Positions 16,101-22,113 of a stretch of DNA of 64,000 nt are shown in pieces. Under the pieces are notes generated by a model. It did no database searches. It had not been told where the DNA came from and saw only the letters and a list, made by a program, of their open reading frames with translations. This DNA comes from Bacteroidales bacterium (GTDB lineage Bacteria; Bacteroidota; Bacteroidia; Bacteroidales; UBA932). The first letter of the stretch is position 1; the number at the start of each line of letters is the position of its first letter. A program made the position numbers and the translations under genes. The stretch spans positions 1 through 64,000 of the forward strand of contig JAFZOK010000024.1 of NCBI GenBank assembly GCA_017550655.1, in the 5' to 3' direction.

Positions 16101-16550
16101 ACACAGAAAGACATCTCCCAGATAGAGCGCAGCGGAGAATACACCATGCATCTTCCAGGTGGAGACGTGGTGCTGGAAAAGGGTGACTACGAGATTTCTT
16201 CTGAGGACATGCCGGGCTGGCTGGTTGCTTCAGAAGGCTCCCTGACCCTGGCTCTGGACATCCAGATTTCGGATGAACTGAGAAGGGAAGGAACCGCAAG
16301 GGAACTGGTCAACCGCATCCAGAACCTCAGGAAGGATTCGGGATTCGAGGTTACGGACAGGATATCCGTAGTTGTAGAGTCCCAGCCGGACATCGCCGAG
16401 GCAATAGATGGAGGTTTCTCTGCCTATGTATGCGCGCAGACCCTGGCAAACAGCCTCAAGTTGGCAGATGCTTCCGCTCCTGAACTGGAGGGTGCCGCCG
16501 AGGTTGAGTGGGAAGATGGCAAGACATTGAAAATTAAAGTTGAGAGATAA
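13116..16550 (+). CDS. ileS: Isoleucyl-tRNA synthetase
   Basis: 1144 residues. Class I signatures are GPPSANGKPGIHHVMAR (HIGH-type motif near residue 55) and KKGEKMSKRLGNAVDP (KMSKS). The CP1 editing domain contains FIAWTTTPWTLPSN. There is an anticodon-binding region and a long C-terminal extension. The length (1144 versus ~940 for the E. coli enzyme) places it with the longer IleRS2/eukaryote-like form common in Bacteroidota, which in other bacteria is less sensitive to mupirocin; that last point is family knowledge, not seen here. It has its own consensus promoter. Confidence 0.96.
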   Translation: MGFAEYKKFDPVEIGKEVLAKWKEEKCFENVTKAREGAPRFVFFEGPPSANGKPGIHHVMARSIKDAYCRYKTQRGFQVPRKAGWDTHGLPVELGVEKMLGITKEDIGKKISVDEYNLACRKEVMKYTAEWVALTEQIGYWVDMDNPYITYDNRYIETLWYLLKDLYSKGLLYKGYTIQPYSPAAGTGLSSHELNQPGCYRDVKDTTATVQFQVKKDEKSEFLFKGLEEGQLFFIAWTTTPWTLPSNVALCVGPNIEYARVESFNPYSGKPAVYIVAKDLIPANFNPKAANIPLEDYKPGDKLVPYRVLDTFKGKEMEGVRYCQLLPWILPEENTMRVICGDFVSTEEGTGIVHIAPTFGADDDRVGKQNNIAPFTLKDKEGVWRPMVDRTGKFFKVEDLDEEFVKTRVKDEYLKYAGRYVKNAYDASLAPDAETLDVDICVQMKMEGKAFRIEKHVHSYPHCWRTDKPVLYYPLDSWFIKATAVRDEMIELNKQINWKPESTGTGRFGKWLENLQDWNLSRSRYWGTPLPIWRTEDKKEEKCIGSVAKLYEEAEKSVAAGIMKSNPLKDKGFIPGDFSDENYAKIDVHKPYIDEVVLVSDSGKPMHRESDLIDVWFDSGAMPYAQETLKALGTPEFGQTADFIAEGVDQTRGWFYTLHAVHTMVSHTPAFKTVVSNGLVLDKKGEKMSKRLGNAVDPFDQLEKYGADALRWYMLTNAQPWDNLKFDEAGVDEIRRKFFGTLYNTYSFFALYSNVDGFTGKEEEVPVAQRPEIDRWIMSYLNSLIRDVKACYDDYDVTTAGRKIQEFVCDHLSNWYVRLNRKRFWGGVMNADKLAAYQTLYSCLEAVAILAAPIAPFYTDRLFLDLNAVSGRHTESSVHLTLMPQEDTSLIDKDLEDRMALAQKSTSMVLALRRKVNIKVRQPLSRLMIPVIDSKVKEQLEKVQNIILSEVNVKEIEYITDTEGLITKKIKPMFKTLGKKYGKQMKEISSAFANFTQKDISQIERSGEYTMHLPGGDVVLEKGDYEISSEDMPGWLVASEGSLTLALDIQISDELRREGTARELVNRIQNLRKDSGFEVTDRISVVVESQPDIAEAIDGGFSAYVCAQTLANSLKLADASAPELEGAAEVEWEDGKTLKIKVER

Positions 16551-16580
16551 ACAAATAATAACAGATAAAAACATCCGATT

Positions 16581-17501
16581 ATGGCAACAAAAGTGAAGAA
16601 GGCAGCCAAAGTGGCTCCAAAGAAGACTGCCCCGAAGCCGGCAGCAAAGAAAGCCGTTGTGAAAAAAGCAGAGCCTAAGAAGCCTGCGGCAAAAGCTGTT
16701 GCCAAGAAGCCCGTAAAGGCTGCTGCTCCAAAGAAGGTTGCAGCAAAGGCCCCAGCCAAGAAAGTTGTGGCTAAGGCTCCTGTGAAGAAAGCTGTTGCAA
16801 AGGCTCCTGCAAAGAAAGCCCCTGCAAAAGCCTCTGCAAAGAAAGTCGTAGCAAAGGCTCCTGCAAAGAAGTCTCCGGCAAAGGCTCCGGTAAAGAAAGT
16901 TGTAGCAAAGGCTCCAGCCAAGAAGGTTCCAGCAAAAGCTCCTGTTAAGAAAGCCGTAGCAAAGGCTCCAGCCAAGAAGGCCGTAGTAAAAGCTCCTGTA
17001 AAGAAGGTTGTCGCCAAGGCTCCGGTAAAGAAAGAGGCTCCAAAAGCTCCTGCCAAGAAGGTTGAGGTTAAGAAGGCTCCTGTAAAGGTTCCTGAGGTTA
17101 AGCCCGCCACTCCAAAGGAAGAGCCTGCAGTTCCAAAGGTACGCTACAGCGACGCTGACCTTCAGGAGTTCAAGAAGATAATTCTCGAGAAACTTGCCAA
17201 GGCAAAGGACGATTACGAGATGCTGCGTTCTGCAATCACCCACCGTACCAGCAACGACGTGGAAGACACTTCCCCTTCGTTCCAGGTAATCGAGGAGGGT
17301 GCATTCTCCCTGTCCAAGGAGGAGAGCAGCCAGCTTGCCAACCGCCAGTACAAGTTCATCCAGAACCTTGAGGCCGCTCTGGTAAGAATCGAGAACAAGA
17401 CCTACGGTATCAGCCGCAAGACAGGAAAACTTATTCCAAAGGCAAGGCTTCTTCTGGTTCCTCACGCAACCCTTAACGTAGAGGATAAGGAGAGCAGGTA
17501 A
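16581..17501 (+). CDS. Histone-H1-like tail fused to a cysteine-free TraR/DksA-family domain
   Basis: 306 residues. Residues 1-186 are almost wholly Lys/Ala/Pro/Val in repeats such as KKVVAKAPAKK, resembling histone H1 C-terminal tails and likely to bind DNA or RNA. Residues 187-306 (VRYSDADLQEFKKIILEKL to the end) match the Bacteroidota DksA/TraR-like protein: coiled coil, then VEDTSPSFQVIEEGAFSLSKEE, then ALVRIENKTYGISRKTGKLIPKARL. The place of the zinc-finger cysteine in YGIC reads YGIS, and the whole protein has no cysteine, so zinc binding is lost. Between ileS (30 nt) and lspA (4 nt), so probably one operon. Confidence 0.85.
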   Translation: MATKVKKAAKVAPKKTAPKPAAKKAVVKKAEPKKPAAKAVAKKPVKAAAPKKVAAKAPAKKVVAKAPVKKAVAKAPAKKAPAKASAKKVVAKAPAKKSPAKAPVKKVVAKAPAKKVPAKAPVKKAVAKAPAKKAVVKAPVKKVVAKAPVKKEAPKAPAKKVEVKKAPVKVPEVKPATPKEEPAVPKVRYSDADLQEFKKIILEKLAKAKDDYEMLRSAITHRTSNDVEDTSPSFQVIEEGAFSLSKEESSQLANRQYKFIQNLEAALVRIENKTYGISRKTGKLIPKARLLLVPHATLNVEDKESR

Positions 17502-17505
17502 TCTT

Positions 17506-18150
17506 ATGAGTACCCGCAGCAGGAAGTGGACCATTGTCCTTATCGCGATTATTCTGCTTGCCATAGACCAGGCAATAAAGTTCTATGTCAAGCTGAATTT
17601 CGCGTACGGTCAGGGTTTTGAGCTGTTCGGCCACAGCAAGTGGGCCCAGCTGCTGTTCATAGAGAACAACGGCATGGCCTTCGGCATGCAGTTAGGCGGA
17701 GTATTGGGAAAGATACTTCTTTCCAGTCTCAGGGTTATCCTTATCGGCGTCCTGATCTGGTACATTAACCGCCTGATCAATAGGGGCAAGGCTCCCTGGG
17801 GAGTTGTCATCGGCATGACAATGGTTCTTGTGGGAGCAATAGGGAATATGATAGACAGTGCCTTCTATGGCCTGATATTCAGCGAGTCCAACTACGGAAC
17901 CGTTGCCACTATGGTTCCTTTCGGGCAGGGCTACGCCCCTTTCCTCCAGGGCAAGGTCGTTGATATGTTTTATTTCCCGATGGCTCATTGGACCTGGCCT
18001 GAATGGATGCCTTGGGTAGGGGGAAACGACTTTGAGTTCTTCCGTCCTATCTTCAATTTCGCCGATTCCTGCATAACCTGCGGAGTGATCTATATGATTC
18101 TCTTCCAGAGGAAGTATTTTGCAAGAACTGACAAAAAGAAAGAGGCATAG
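17506..18150 (+). CDS. lspA: Lipoprotein signal peptidase (SPase II)
   Basis: 214 residues, four TM helices. Conserved blocks are the N-terminal [18 protein letters not shown], the GAIGNMIDS region and the catalytic aspartates in GKVVDMFYF and FNFADSCIT. It is ~50 residues longer than E. coli LspA because of the Bacteroidota-type insertion ([11 protein letters not shown] to [10 protein letters not shown]). It cleaves the signal peptides of the many lipoproteins seen in this window. Confidence 0.93.
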   Translation: MSTRSRKWTIVLIAIILLAIDQAIKFYVKLNFAYGQGFELFGHSKWAQLLFIENNGMAFGMQLGGVLGKILLSSLRVILIGVLIWYINRLINRGKAPWGVVIGMTMVLVGAIGNMIDSAFYGLIFSESNYGTVATMVPFGQGYAPFLQGKVVDMFYFPMAHWTWPEWMPWVGGNDFEFFRPIFNFADSCITCGVIYMILFQRKYFARTDKKKEA

Positions 18151-18162
18151 ACAGTAACTTTT

Positions 18163-18193
18163 TTTGGCAATTGACAAAAATCCGTTATTTTTG
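18163..18193 (+). promoter_or_regulatory. Promoter of tRNA-Ser(TGA)
   Basis: TTTG (18163-18166), 19-nt spacer, TATTTTTG (18186-18193), 11 nt before the tRNA 5' end. Confidence 0.75.
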
Positions 18194-18204
18194 CAGCCCA
18201 ATCA

Positions 18205-18289
18205 GGAGAGATGGCAGAGTGGTCGATTGCGGCAGTCTTGAAAACTGTTGAGGTGAAAGCCTCCCGGGGTTCGAATCCCTGTCTCTCCG
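18205..18289 (+). tRNA. tRNA-Ser (anticodon TGA)
   Basis: Acceptor GGAGAGA pairs with TCTCTCC. The anticodon loop is CTTGAAA, giving TGA. A long variable arm (GTTGAGGTGAAAGCCTC) marks the class II tRNA, and the T-arm is GGGGTTCGAATCCC. CCA is not encoded (GCA follows). An intrinsic terminator follows 17 nt later. Confidence 0.95.
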
Positions 18290-18305
18290 CAAAGAACAAT
18301 GATTG

Positions 18306-18330
18306 AAGCCGGCATCAGCCGGCTTTTTTT
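18306..18330 (+). terminator. Terminator after tRNA-Ser(TGA)
   Basis: Stem AAGCCGG/CCGGCTT with a 6-nt loop, ending in a run of seven T. It insulates the tRNA from the hip module. Confidence 0.88.
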
Positions 18331-18332
18331 AT

Positions 18333-18385
18333 ATCCTTTAGGATGTACTTTATATGAATATTTGTATATTTGCATCCCAAAGGAT
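18333..18385 (+). promoter_or_regulatory. hipBST promoter with two ATCC-N4-GGAT operators
   Basis: The -7 box TATATTTG (18365-18372) is flanked by two dyads with the same half-sites: ATCC-TTTA-GGAT (18333-18344) and CATCC-CAAA-GGATG (18373-18386). Their centres are 41 bp apart, about four helical turns. HipB of E. coli recognises TATCC-N8-GGATA, so these are probably HipB operators with a shorter spacer. Confidence 0.65.
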
Positions 18386-18391
18386 GTAATT

Positions 18392-18598
18392 ATGGACAGA
18401 AACTTAATTTCTTCTACATTGAAATCTCTGCGAAAAGAGCACAAACTTACGCAGGTGGATTTAGCGTTGAAATCCGGAGTAGGGCTGAATTTTGTCCGTG
18501 AACTGGAGCAGGGTAAAGCTACAGTCCGGATGGATAAAGTTGCGCAGGTATTCGATCTGTTTGATTATGAACTGGTCCCTCAAAAGAAAATGAAATGA
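18392..18598 (+). CDS. hipB: HipB-like antitoxin / autorepressor
   Basis: 68 residues from MDRNLISSTLKSLRKEHKLT. The start was chosen 20 nt after the -7 box; the longer ORF reads through the promoter. The HTH_3 (Xre) fold is clear: LTQVDLALKSGVGLNFVRELEQGKATVRMDKVAQV. It is first in a hipB-hipS-hipT operon and overlaps the next gene by 4 nt. It is expected to bind the ATCC-N4-GGAT operators around its own promoter and, with HipS, control the kinase toxin. Confidence 0.88.
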   Translation: MDRNLISSTLKSLRKEHKLTQVDLALKSGVGLNFVRELEQGKATVRMDKVAQVFDLFDYELVPQKKMK

Positions 18599-18927
18599 AA
18601 ACCGCTTTGATTCAATATAAAGGGAAGGCGGCCGGCATCCTGAAAGAGACAGATGAGGGATATGAGTTTTCGTATTTTCCGGAGTATCTGTCCGGTGCCG
18701 ACTCTCAGCCTGTCAGCTTGACGCTTCCGCTCTCGGATAAGCTATTCAAGTCTCCGGTACTGTTCCCGTTTTTTGACGGATTGATTCCTGAAGGCTGGCT
18801 GCTGGATGTAGCCCTGCGTAATACAGATATCAGCGAGCTGGACCGTTTCTCCTTGCTGTTGCTTTGTTGCAAGGATTGTATAGGAGCCGTAAGCGTTATT
18901 CCAATAAAGGATGAAAATGATGAGTAA
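18595..18927 (+). CDS. hipS: HipS-like protein (HipA N-terminal subdomain as a separate gene)
   Basis: 110 residues corresponding only to the N-terminal subdomain 1 of HipA (the 'couple_hipA' domain): GKAAGILKETDEGYEFSYFPEYLSG, LTLPLSDKLFKSPVLFPFFDGLIPEGWLLD, then LCCKDCIGAVSVIP. In the described tripartite HipBST modules this small protein, not HipB, neutralises the toxin. It starts in the hipB stop (ATGA overlap) and its end overlaps the kinase gene. Confidence 0.85.
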   Translation: MKTALIQYKGKAAGILKETDEGYEFSYFPEYLSGADSQPVSLTLPLSDKLFKSPVLFPFFDGLIPEGWLLDVALRNTDISELDRFSLLLLCCKDCIGAVSVIPIKDENDE

Positions 18928-19852
18928 ATGTTTGTACTGTTATAGGGAACTCTTGGATGGAGAGGTTGATTTCCACAAGTCTTGCTGCCGCAAGTTTTTT
19001 GGAATGGCCTCGGCTCCTTCGTTGGATTACACTAGGGGAGAAATGGATGAGTTGGCCTCTCAAGTGATTAAGTCACAGACAACTCTGACTGGAGTTCAAC
19101 CTAAATTGTCGTTGAATTTGAACAGACACAAAAACTCTCATAAACTAACCATTGTAGGTTTGTGGGGTGGCTTTATTTTCAAGCCTCAGGGCGACCGTTT
19201 TGAGATGTTGCCAGAGAATGAAGATTTGACGATGCACCTGGCTGAAATTGCCAGACTGAAGGTTGTTCCGCACACACTTATCCGGATGAAAGATGGCAGT
19301 ATCGGATACCTTACCAGGCGAGTCGACAGGACTGCTGCCGGGGAAAAGATTGCGATGGAGGATATGTGCCAGCTCACGGAACGCCAGACTGAGAATAAGT
19401 ACAGGAGTTCTTATGAGCAGATAGGAAAGGCTATCAGGAAATTTTCTTCAAACCCCCAGCTGGATATGGTGGATTTTCTGGAACTGGTTTATTTCTCCTG
19501 GCTTACCGGCAATAACGATATGCATCTGAAAAACTTTTCTATGTATTCTCCGGCTGGAGAGCCAGTTCTTACGCCGGCTTACGACTTGCTGAGTGCTGCC
19601 ATAAGCAATCCGGATGATGACGAAGAAATGGCACTAAATCTCAATGGGAAAAAGAAGAGGATTAATGACGCGGACTTTTTGGCGGCTTTCAGAACCTGTG
19701 GTGTGAGCGAAAAAGTTTACCTGAATCTGAAGAAAAAGTATGTAGACCTCCTCCCTAAATTCGAAGAGGAAATAGGACAGTCTTTCTTGTCTGACGAACT
19801 AAAAAAAGCATATATCGAACTTCTTAAAAGAAGAACGAATCTTTTTCTGTAA
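18911..19852 (+). CDS. hipT: HipT-like serine/threonine kinase toxin (HipA C-terminal domain)
   Basis: 313 residues (alternative ATGs at 18917 and 18920). It starts with a Cys/His cluster (CLYC near residue 7, HKSCC at 22-26) that could hold a metal. The kinase core has a Gly-rich loop TTLTGVQPK (57-65) with Thr where E. coli HipT carries its autophosphorylated serines, Lys91 (FIFKP), the catalytic GNNDMHLKN (Asp203) and the metal-binding PAYDLLS (Asp225). HipA-type kinases phosphorylate aminoacyl-tRNA synthetases; the target here is unknown. The N-terminal HipA subdomain is absent, being supplied by the upstream gene. Confidence 0.88.
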   Translation: MKMMSKCLYCYRELLDGEVDFHKSCCRKFFGMASAPSLDYTRGEMDELASQVIKSQTTLTGVQPKLSLNLNRHKNSHKLTIVGLWGGFIFKPQGDRFEMLPENEDLTMHLAEIARLKVVPHTLIRMKDGSIGYLTRRVDRTAAGEKIAMEDMCQLTERQTENKYRSSYEQIGKAIRKFSSNPQLDMVDFLELVYFSWLTGNNDMHLKNFSMYSPAGEPVLTPAYDLLSAAISNPDDDEEMALNLNGKKKRINDADFLAAFRTCGVSEKVYLNLKKKYVDLLPKFEEEIGQSFLSDELKKAYIELLKRRTNLFL

Positions 19853-19870
19853 ATTGCAGTCTATAATCCA

Positions 19871-19956
19871 GGTGAGTTGTCCGAGTGGTTTAAGGAGCCT
19901 GCCTCGAAAACAGGTTTGCAGTTAATGCAACGGGGGTTCGAATCCCTCACTCACCG
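19871..19956 (+). tRNA. tRNA-Ser (anticodon CGA)
   Basis: Acceptor GGTGAGT pairs with ACTCACC. The anticodon loop is CTCGAAA, giving CGA. A long variable arm (TTTGCAGTTAATGCAA) and GGGGTTCGAATCCC T-arm are present. It begins 18 nt after the hipT stop, so the hip module sits exactly between two tRNA-Ser genes. Confidence 0.95.
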
Positions 19957-19975
19957 CAATTTCGGATAAAATATG

Positions 19976-19983
19976 TACCTTTG
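19976..19983 (+). promoter_or_regulatory. -7 box for the first LRR lipoprotein gene
   Basis: TACCTTTG matches TAnnTTTG and lies 23 nt before the GTG start at 20007. No TTTG at the expected -33 position. Confidence 0.45.
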
Positions 19984-20006
19984 AAATAACCCTAATCAAA
20001 TTGAAT

Positions 20007-20927
20007 GTGAAAAAGCTTGTTTTTGCGTCACTGTCTATTGCCCTGATGTGCTTTGTATTCTCCTGCAAGAATCAGAATGCGGGTAATACGGAGAGTCCTA
20101 CTGTTTCTGAGGTTACAGAACCTGTTGAGGAAGTGTTTGTCCTTCCGGAAGTTGAAGATGTGTGTACCGTAATGGATGACCCTTCTTTCATAGCATTCTG
20201 CAAGAAGAATTTTGACACCAATGCTGACGGCAAGATTTCCATGTCTGAATTGGATACAGTAACCATTCTTTTGTTTCCTTCTCCGTTCGCCGATGAAGAG
20301 GGCGCTCCTGAATGGGAATATGACCAGCTTTTGCAGTCCTTAAAGGGAATTGAATATTTCCCGAACCTTAAGGTCCTGATTTTTGAGAATCACCAAGTTA
20401 CCGGTCTGGATGTTACTAAGAATCCTAAGCTGGAGCATCTGTATTGCGACGGCAATAGGATTAGCACCTTGGATGTGAGCAAGAATCCGTTGCTTAAGGA
20501 GCTGTATTGCTCTTCCTGCGGCCTTACGGGACTGGATGTAAGCAAGAATACGGAACTGATCCATTTAGGTTGCAACGACAATCAGATTCCAAGCCTGGAT
20601 GTGAGCAAGAACACAGAACTTACAGATCTTGCCTTGTCTACCAATCAGGTATCAAGTCTGGATGTAAGCAATTGCCCTAAACTGGAGCAACTCTATTGCG
20701 GCAATAATCAGCTTACTGCTCTGGACGTGAGCAACCTCCCGGAACTTGGGACTCTTAACTGCGAGGGCAATCAGCTTACAAGTCTTGATGTAAGCAAGAA
20801 CCCGAAACTGTCTTGGCTGCTGTGCCAAAGAAACAAGCTCACAAAACTGGACTTGACCAACAACCAGAAAATTAGCTTGGTATTGGCTGATGATGGCGTT
20901 GAGCTTATAGGCTATCAGAAGAGGTAA
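20007..20927 (+). CDS. EF-hand and leucine-rich-repeat lipoprotein (paralogue 1)
   Basis: 306 residues. The start is GTG (MKKLVFASLSIALMCFVFSC), chosen because the tandem paralogue starts at the equivalent ATG with the same bases after it. The lipobox Cys is followed by an acidic linker, an EF-hand loop (DTNADGKISMSE) and about eight repeats of the form L-x-V-S-K-N-x-x-L-x-x-L-x-C-x-x-N-x-(L/I/V), e.g. LDVSKNPLLKELYCSSCGL. It is probably a surface- or periplasm-exposed binding protein; the ligand is unknown. About 185 nt separate it from its near copy. Confidence 0.85.
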   Translation: MKKLVFASLSIALMCFVFSCKNQNAGNTESPTVSEVTEPVEEVFVLPEVEDVCTVMDDPSFIAFCKKNFDTNADGKISMSELDTVTILLFPSPFADEEGAPEWEYDQLLQSLKGIEYFPNLKVLIFENHQVTGLDVTKNPKLEHLYCDGNRISTLDVSKNPLLKELYCSSCGLTGLDVSKNTELIHLGCNDNQIPSLDVSKNTELTDLALSTNQVSSLDVSNCPKLEQLYCGNNQLTALDVSNLPELGTLNCEGNQLTSLDVSKNPKLSWLLCQRNKLTKLDLTNNQKISLVLADDGVELIGYQKR

Positions 20928-21003
20928 CAGGCCGGGAGCTTCTTCTTCCTCCGATGAAAGCGGCATTAAATAATAATGCCGTTAAAACAAGAAGCTTTTT
21001 CAT
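20905..21003 (-). pseudogene. Short ORF with signal-peptide-like start, possible remnant of a lost gene
   Basis: Minus-strand ATG at 21003 opens MKKLLVLTALLFNAAF, a credible signal peptide, but stops after 32 residues inside the 3' end of the LRR gene. A TATCTTTG box lies 16 nt upstream of the ATG. Either a tiny secreted peptide or the 5' end of a gene whose body was removed when the LRR genes arrived. The tail after residue 18 (GGRRSSRPVTSSDSL) looks unselected. Confidence 0.35.
20961..20981 (+). terminator. Hairpin after the first LRR gene
   Basis: CGGCATTA/TAATGCCG with a 5-nt loop, itself enclosed by a wider pair of arms AGCTTCTT (about 20938-20945) and AAGAAGCT (about 20989-20996) ending in TTTTT. 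Probably ends plus-strand transcription, although the T run belongs to the outer stem. Confidence 0.4.
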
Positions 21004-21019
21004 CTCAAATCCTTTTGTA

Positions 21020-21027
21020 CAAAGATA
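21020..21027 (-). promoter_or_regulatory. -7 box in front of the minus-strand signal-peptide ORF
   Basis: TATCTTTG on the minus strand, 16 nt upstream of the ATG at 21003. No clear TTTG at -33. Confidence 0.35.
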
Positions 21028-21113
21028 CTCAAAGCAAGGCAATTATTGCATTTCTGCAGGTTTTTTGCTATAATTGTGATTGCCACAAAGAATAATCTTA
21101 ATCATTATTTAAT

Positions 21114-22043
21114 ATGAAAAAGCTTGTTTTTGCATCCCTGTTTATCTCTGCGATGTGCCTTATTGTAATGTCCTGCAAAAATAACGGAGAGAATGCGGGA
21201 AATACAGAGAATCCCGAGACCCCTGAGGTTACAGAACCTGTTGAGGAACCAATTGTTCTTGCTGAAGTTGACGATGTTTGCTCTGTAATGGATGACCCTT
21301 CATTCATAGCATTCTGCAAGAAGAATTTCGACACCGACAAAGATGGCAAGATTTCCATGGCTGAAGCCGCAGCGGTAACTGAACTTGTGTTCGAGTCTCC
21401 TTATCCGAGTGAAGAATCCGAATCAAGATGGGAATATGACGAGCCTCTGCATTCTTTAAAGGGTATAGAATACTTCCCGAATCTGGAGATACTGGTTTTC
21501 GAATACCACCAGGTTAACAGTCTTGATATTCGCAATAACATTAAACTCAGGCAGTTGTATTGCTCCACCAATCCAATCGGCAATCTGGACGTTAGAAGGA
21601 ATACAGAATTAAGGGAACTGACATGCTCATCCTGCGAGTTGACCGGCCTGGATGTAAGCAAGAACACCAAGCTGTTCAATTTAGGATGCAACGATAACCA
21701 AATCCCGAGCCTGGATGTAACCAAGTGCCCGGATCTTTCTTCTCTTGCATTATCTACAAATCAGGTTGCAACCCTGGATTTAAGCAATAACCCTAAACTG
21801 GAACAGCTGTATTGCTGCAATAATCAGCTTACTGCTCTGGATTTGACCAACCTTCCGGAACTCTTCACCGTGAATTGCGAAGGCAACCAGCTTACTTCTC
21901 TGGACGTGAGCAAGAATCCTAAACTGGAATGGCTGATGTGCGGTAGAAACAAGCTTACCAGCGTGGACCTGACAAATAACCCGAAAATCAGTTTGGCGAT
22001 GGCCGATGATGGCGTGGAGCTTATCGGCTATAATAAACGATAG
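21114..22043 (+). CDS. EF-hand and leucine-rich-repeat lipoprotein (paralogue 2)
   Basis: 309 residues, closely similar over the full length to the gene 185 nt upstream, including MKKLVFASLFISAMCLIVMSC, VMDDPSFIAFCKKNFDTD, the EF-hand DTDKDGKISMAE and GVELIGYNKR at the end. The repeats (LDVSKNTKLFNLGCNDNQI, LDLSNNPKLEQLYCCNNQL) have the C-x-x-N-x-L signature. A tandem duplication that has diverged moderately; the ligand is unknown. Confidence 0.85.
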   Translation: MKKLVFASLFISAMCLIVMSCKNNGENAGNTENPETPEVTEPVEEPIVLAEVDDVCSVMDDPSFIAFCKKNFDTDKDGKISMAEAAAVTELVFESPYPSEESESRWEYDEPLHSLKGIEYFPNLEILVFEYHQVNSLDIRNNIKLRQLYCSTNPIGNLDVRRNTELRELTCSSCELTGLDVSKNTKLFNLGCNDNQIPSLDVTKCPDLSSLALSTNQVATLDLSNNPKLEQLYCCNNQLTALDLTNLPELFTVNCEGNQLTSLDVSKNPKLEWLMCGRNKLTSVDLTNNPKISLAMADDGVELIGYNKR

Positions 22044-22046
22044 TAA

Positions 22047-22109
22047 TTCTTGCCGATATCGGCAAGAAAATGCTATATTTGTATTTGGAAAAGCAAAAAC
22101 TTGCCGATA
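22047..22109 (+). promoter_or_regulatory. Fic promoter with a 22-bp perfect palindrome and a third half-site
   Basis: A perfect 22-bp palindrome built from TTCTTGCCGAT (22047-22068) covers the -33 position of the TATATTTG -7 box (22074-22081). A third copy of the half-site, CTTGCCGATA (22100-22109), lies 4 nt before the ATG at 22114. Likely autoregulated by the HTH domain of the Fic protein itself. Confidence 0.65.
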
Positions 22110-22113
22110 AAAT

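Noticed and set aside
16424..17110. Long minus-strand Phe/Gly/Ala-rich ORF opposite the histone-like gene
   Set aside because: Low-complexity shadow of the Lys/Ala repeats; the plus strand has the recognisable DksA-family domain.
18205..19956. Integrative element with att sites at the tRNA-Ser genes
   Set aside because: The only shared bases between the two tRNA ends are the T-arm, and no integrase or direct repeat was found.
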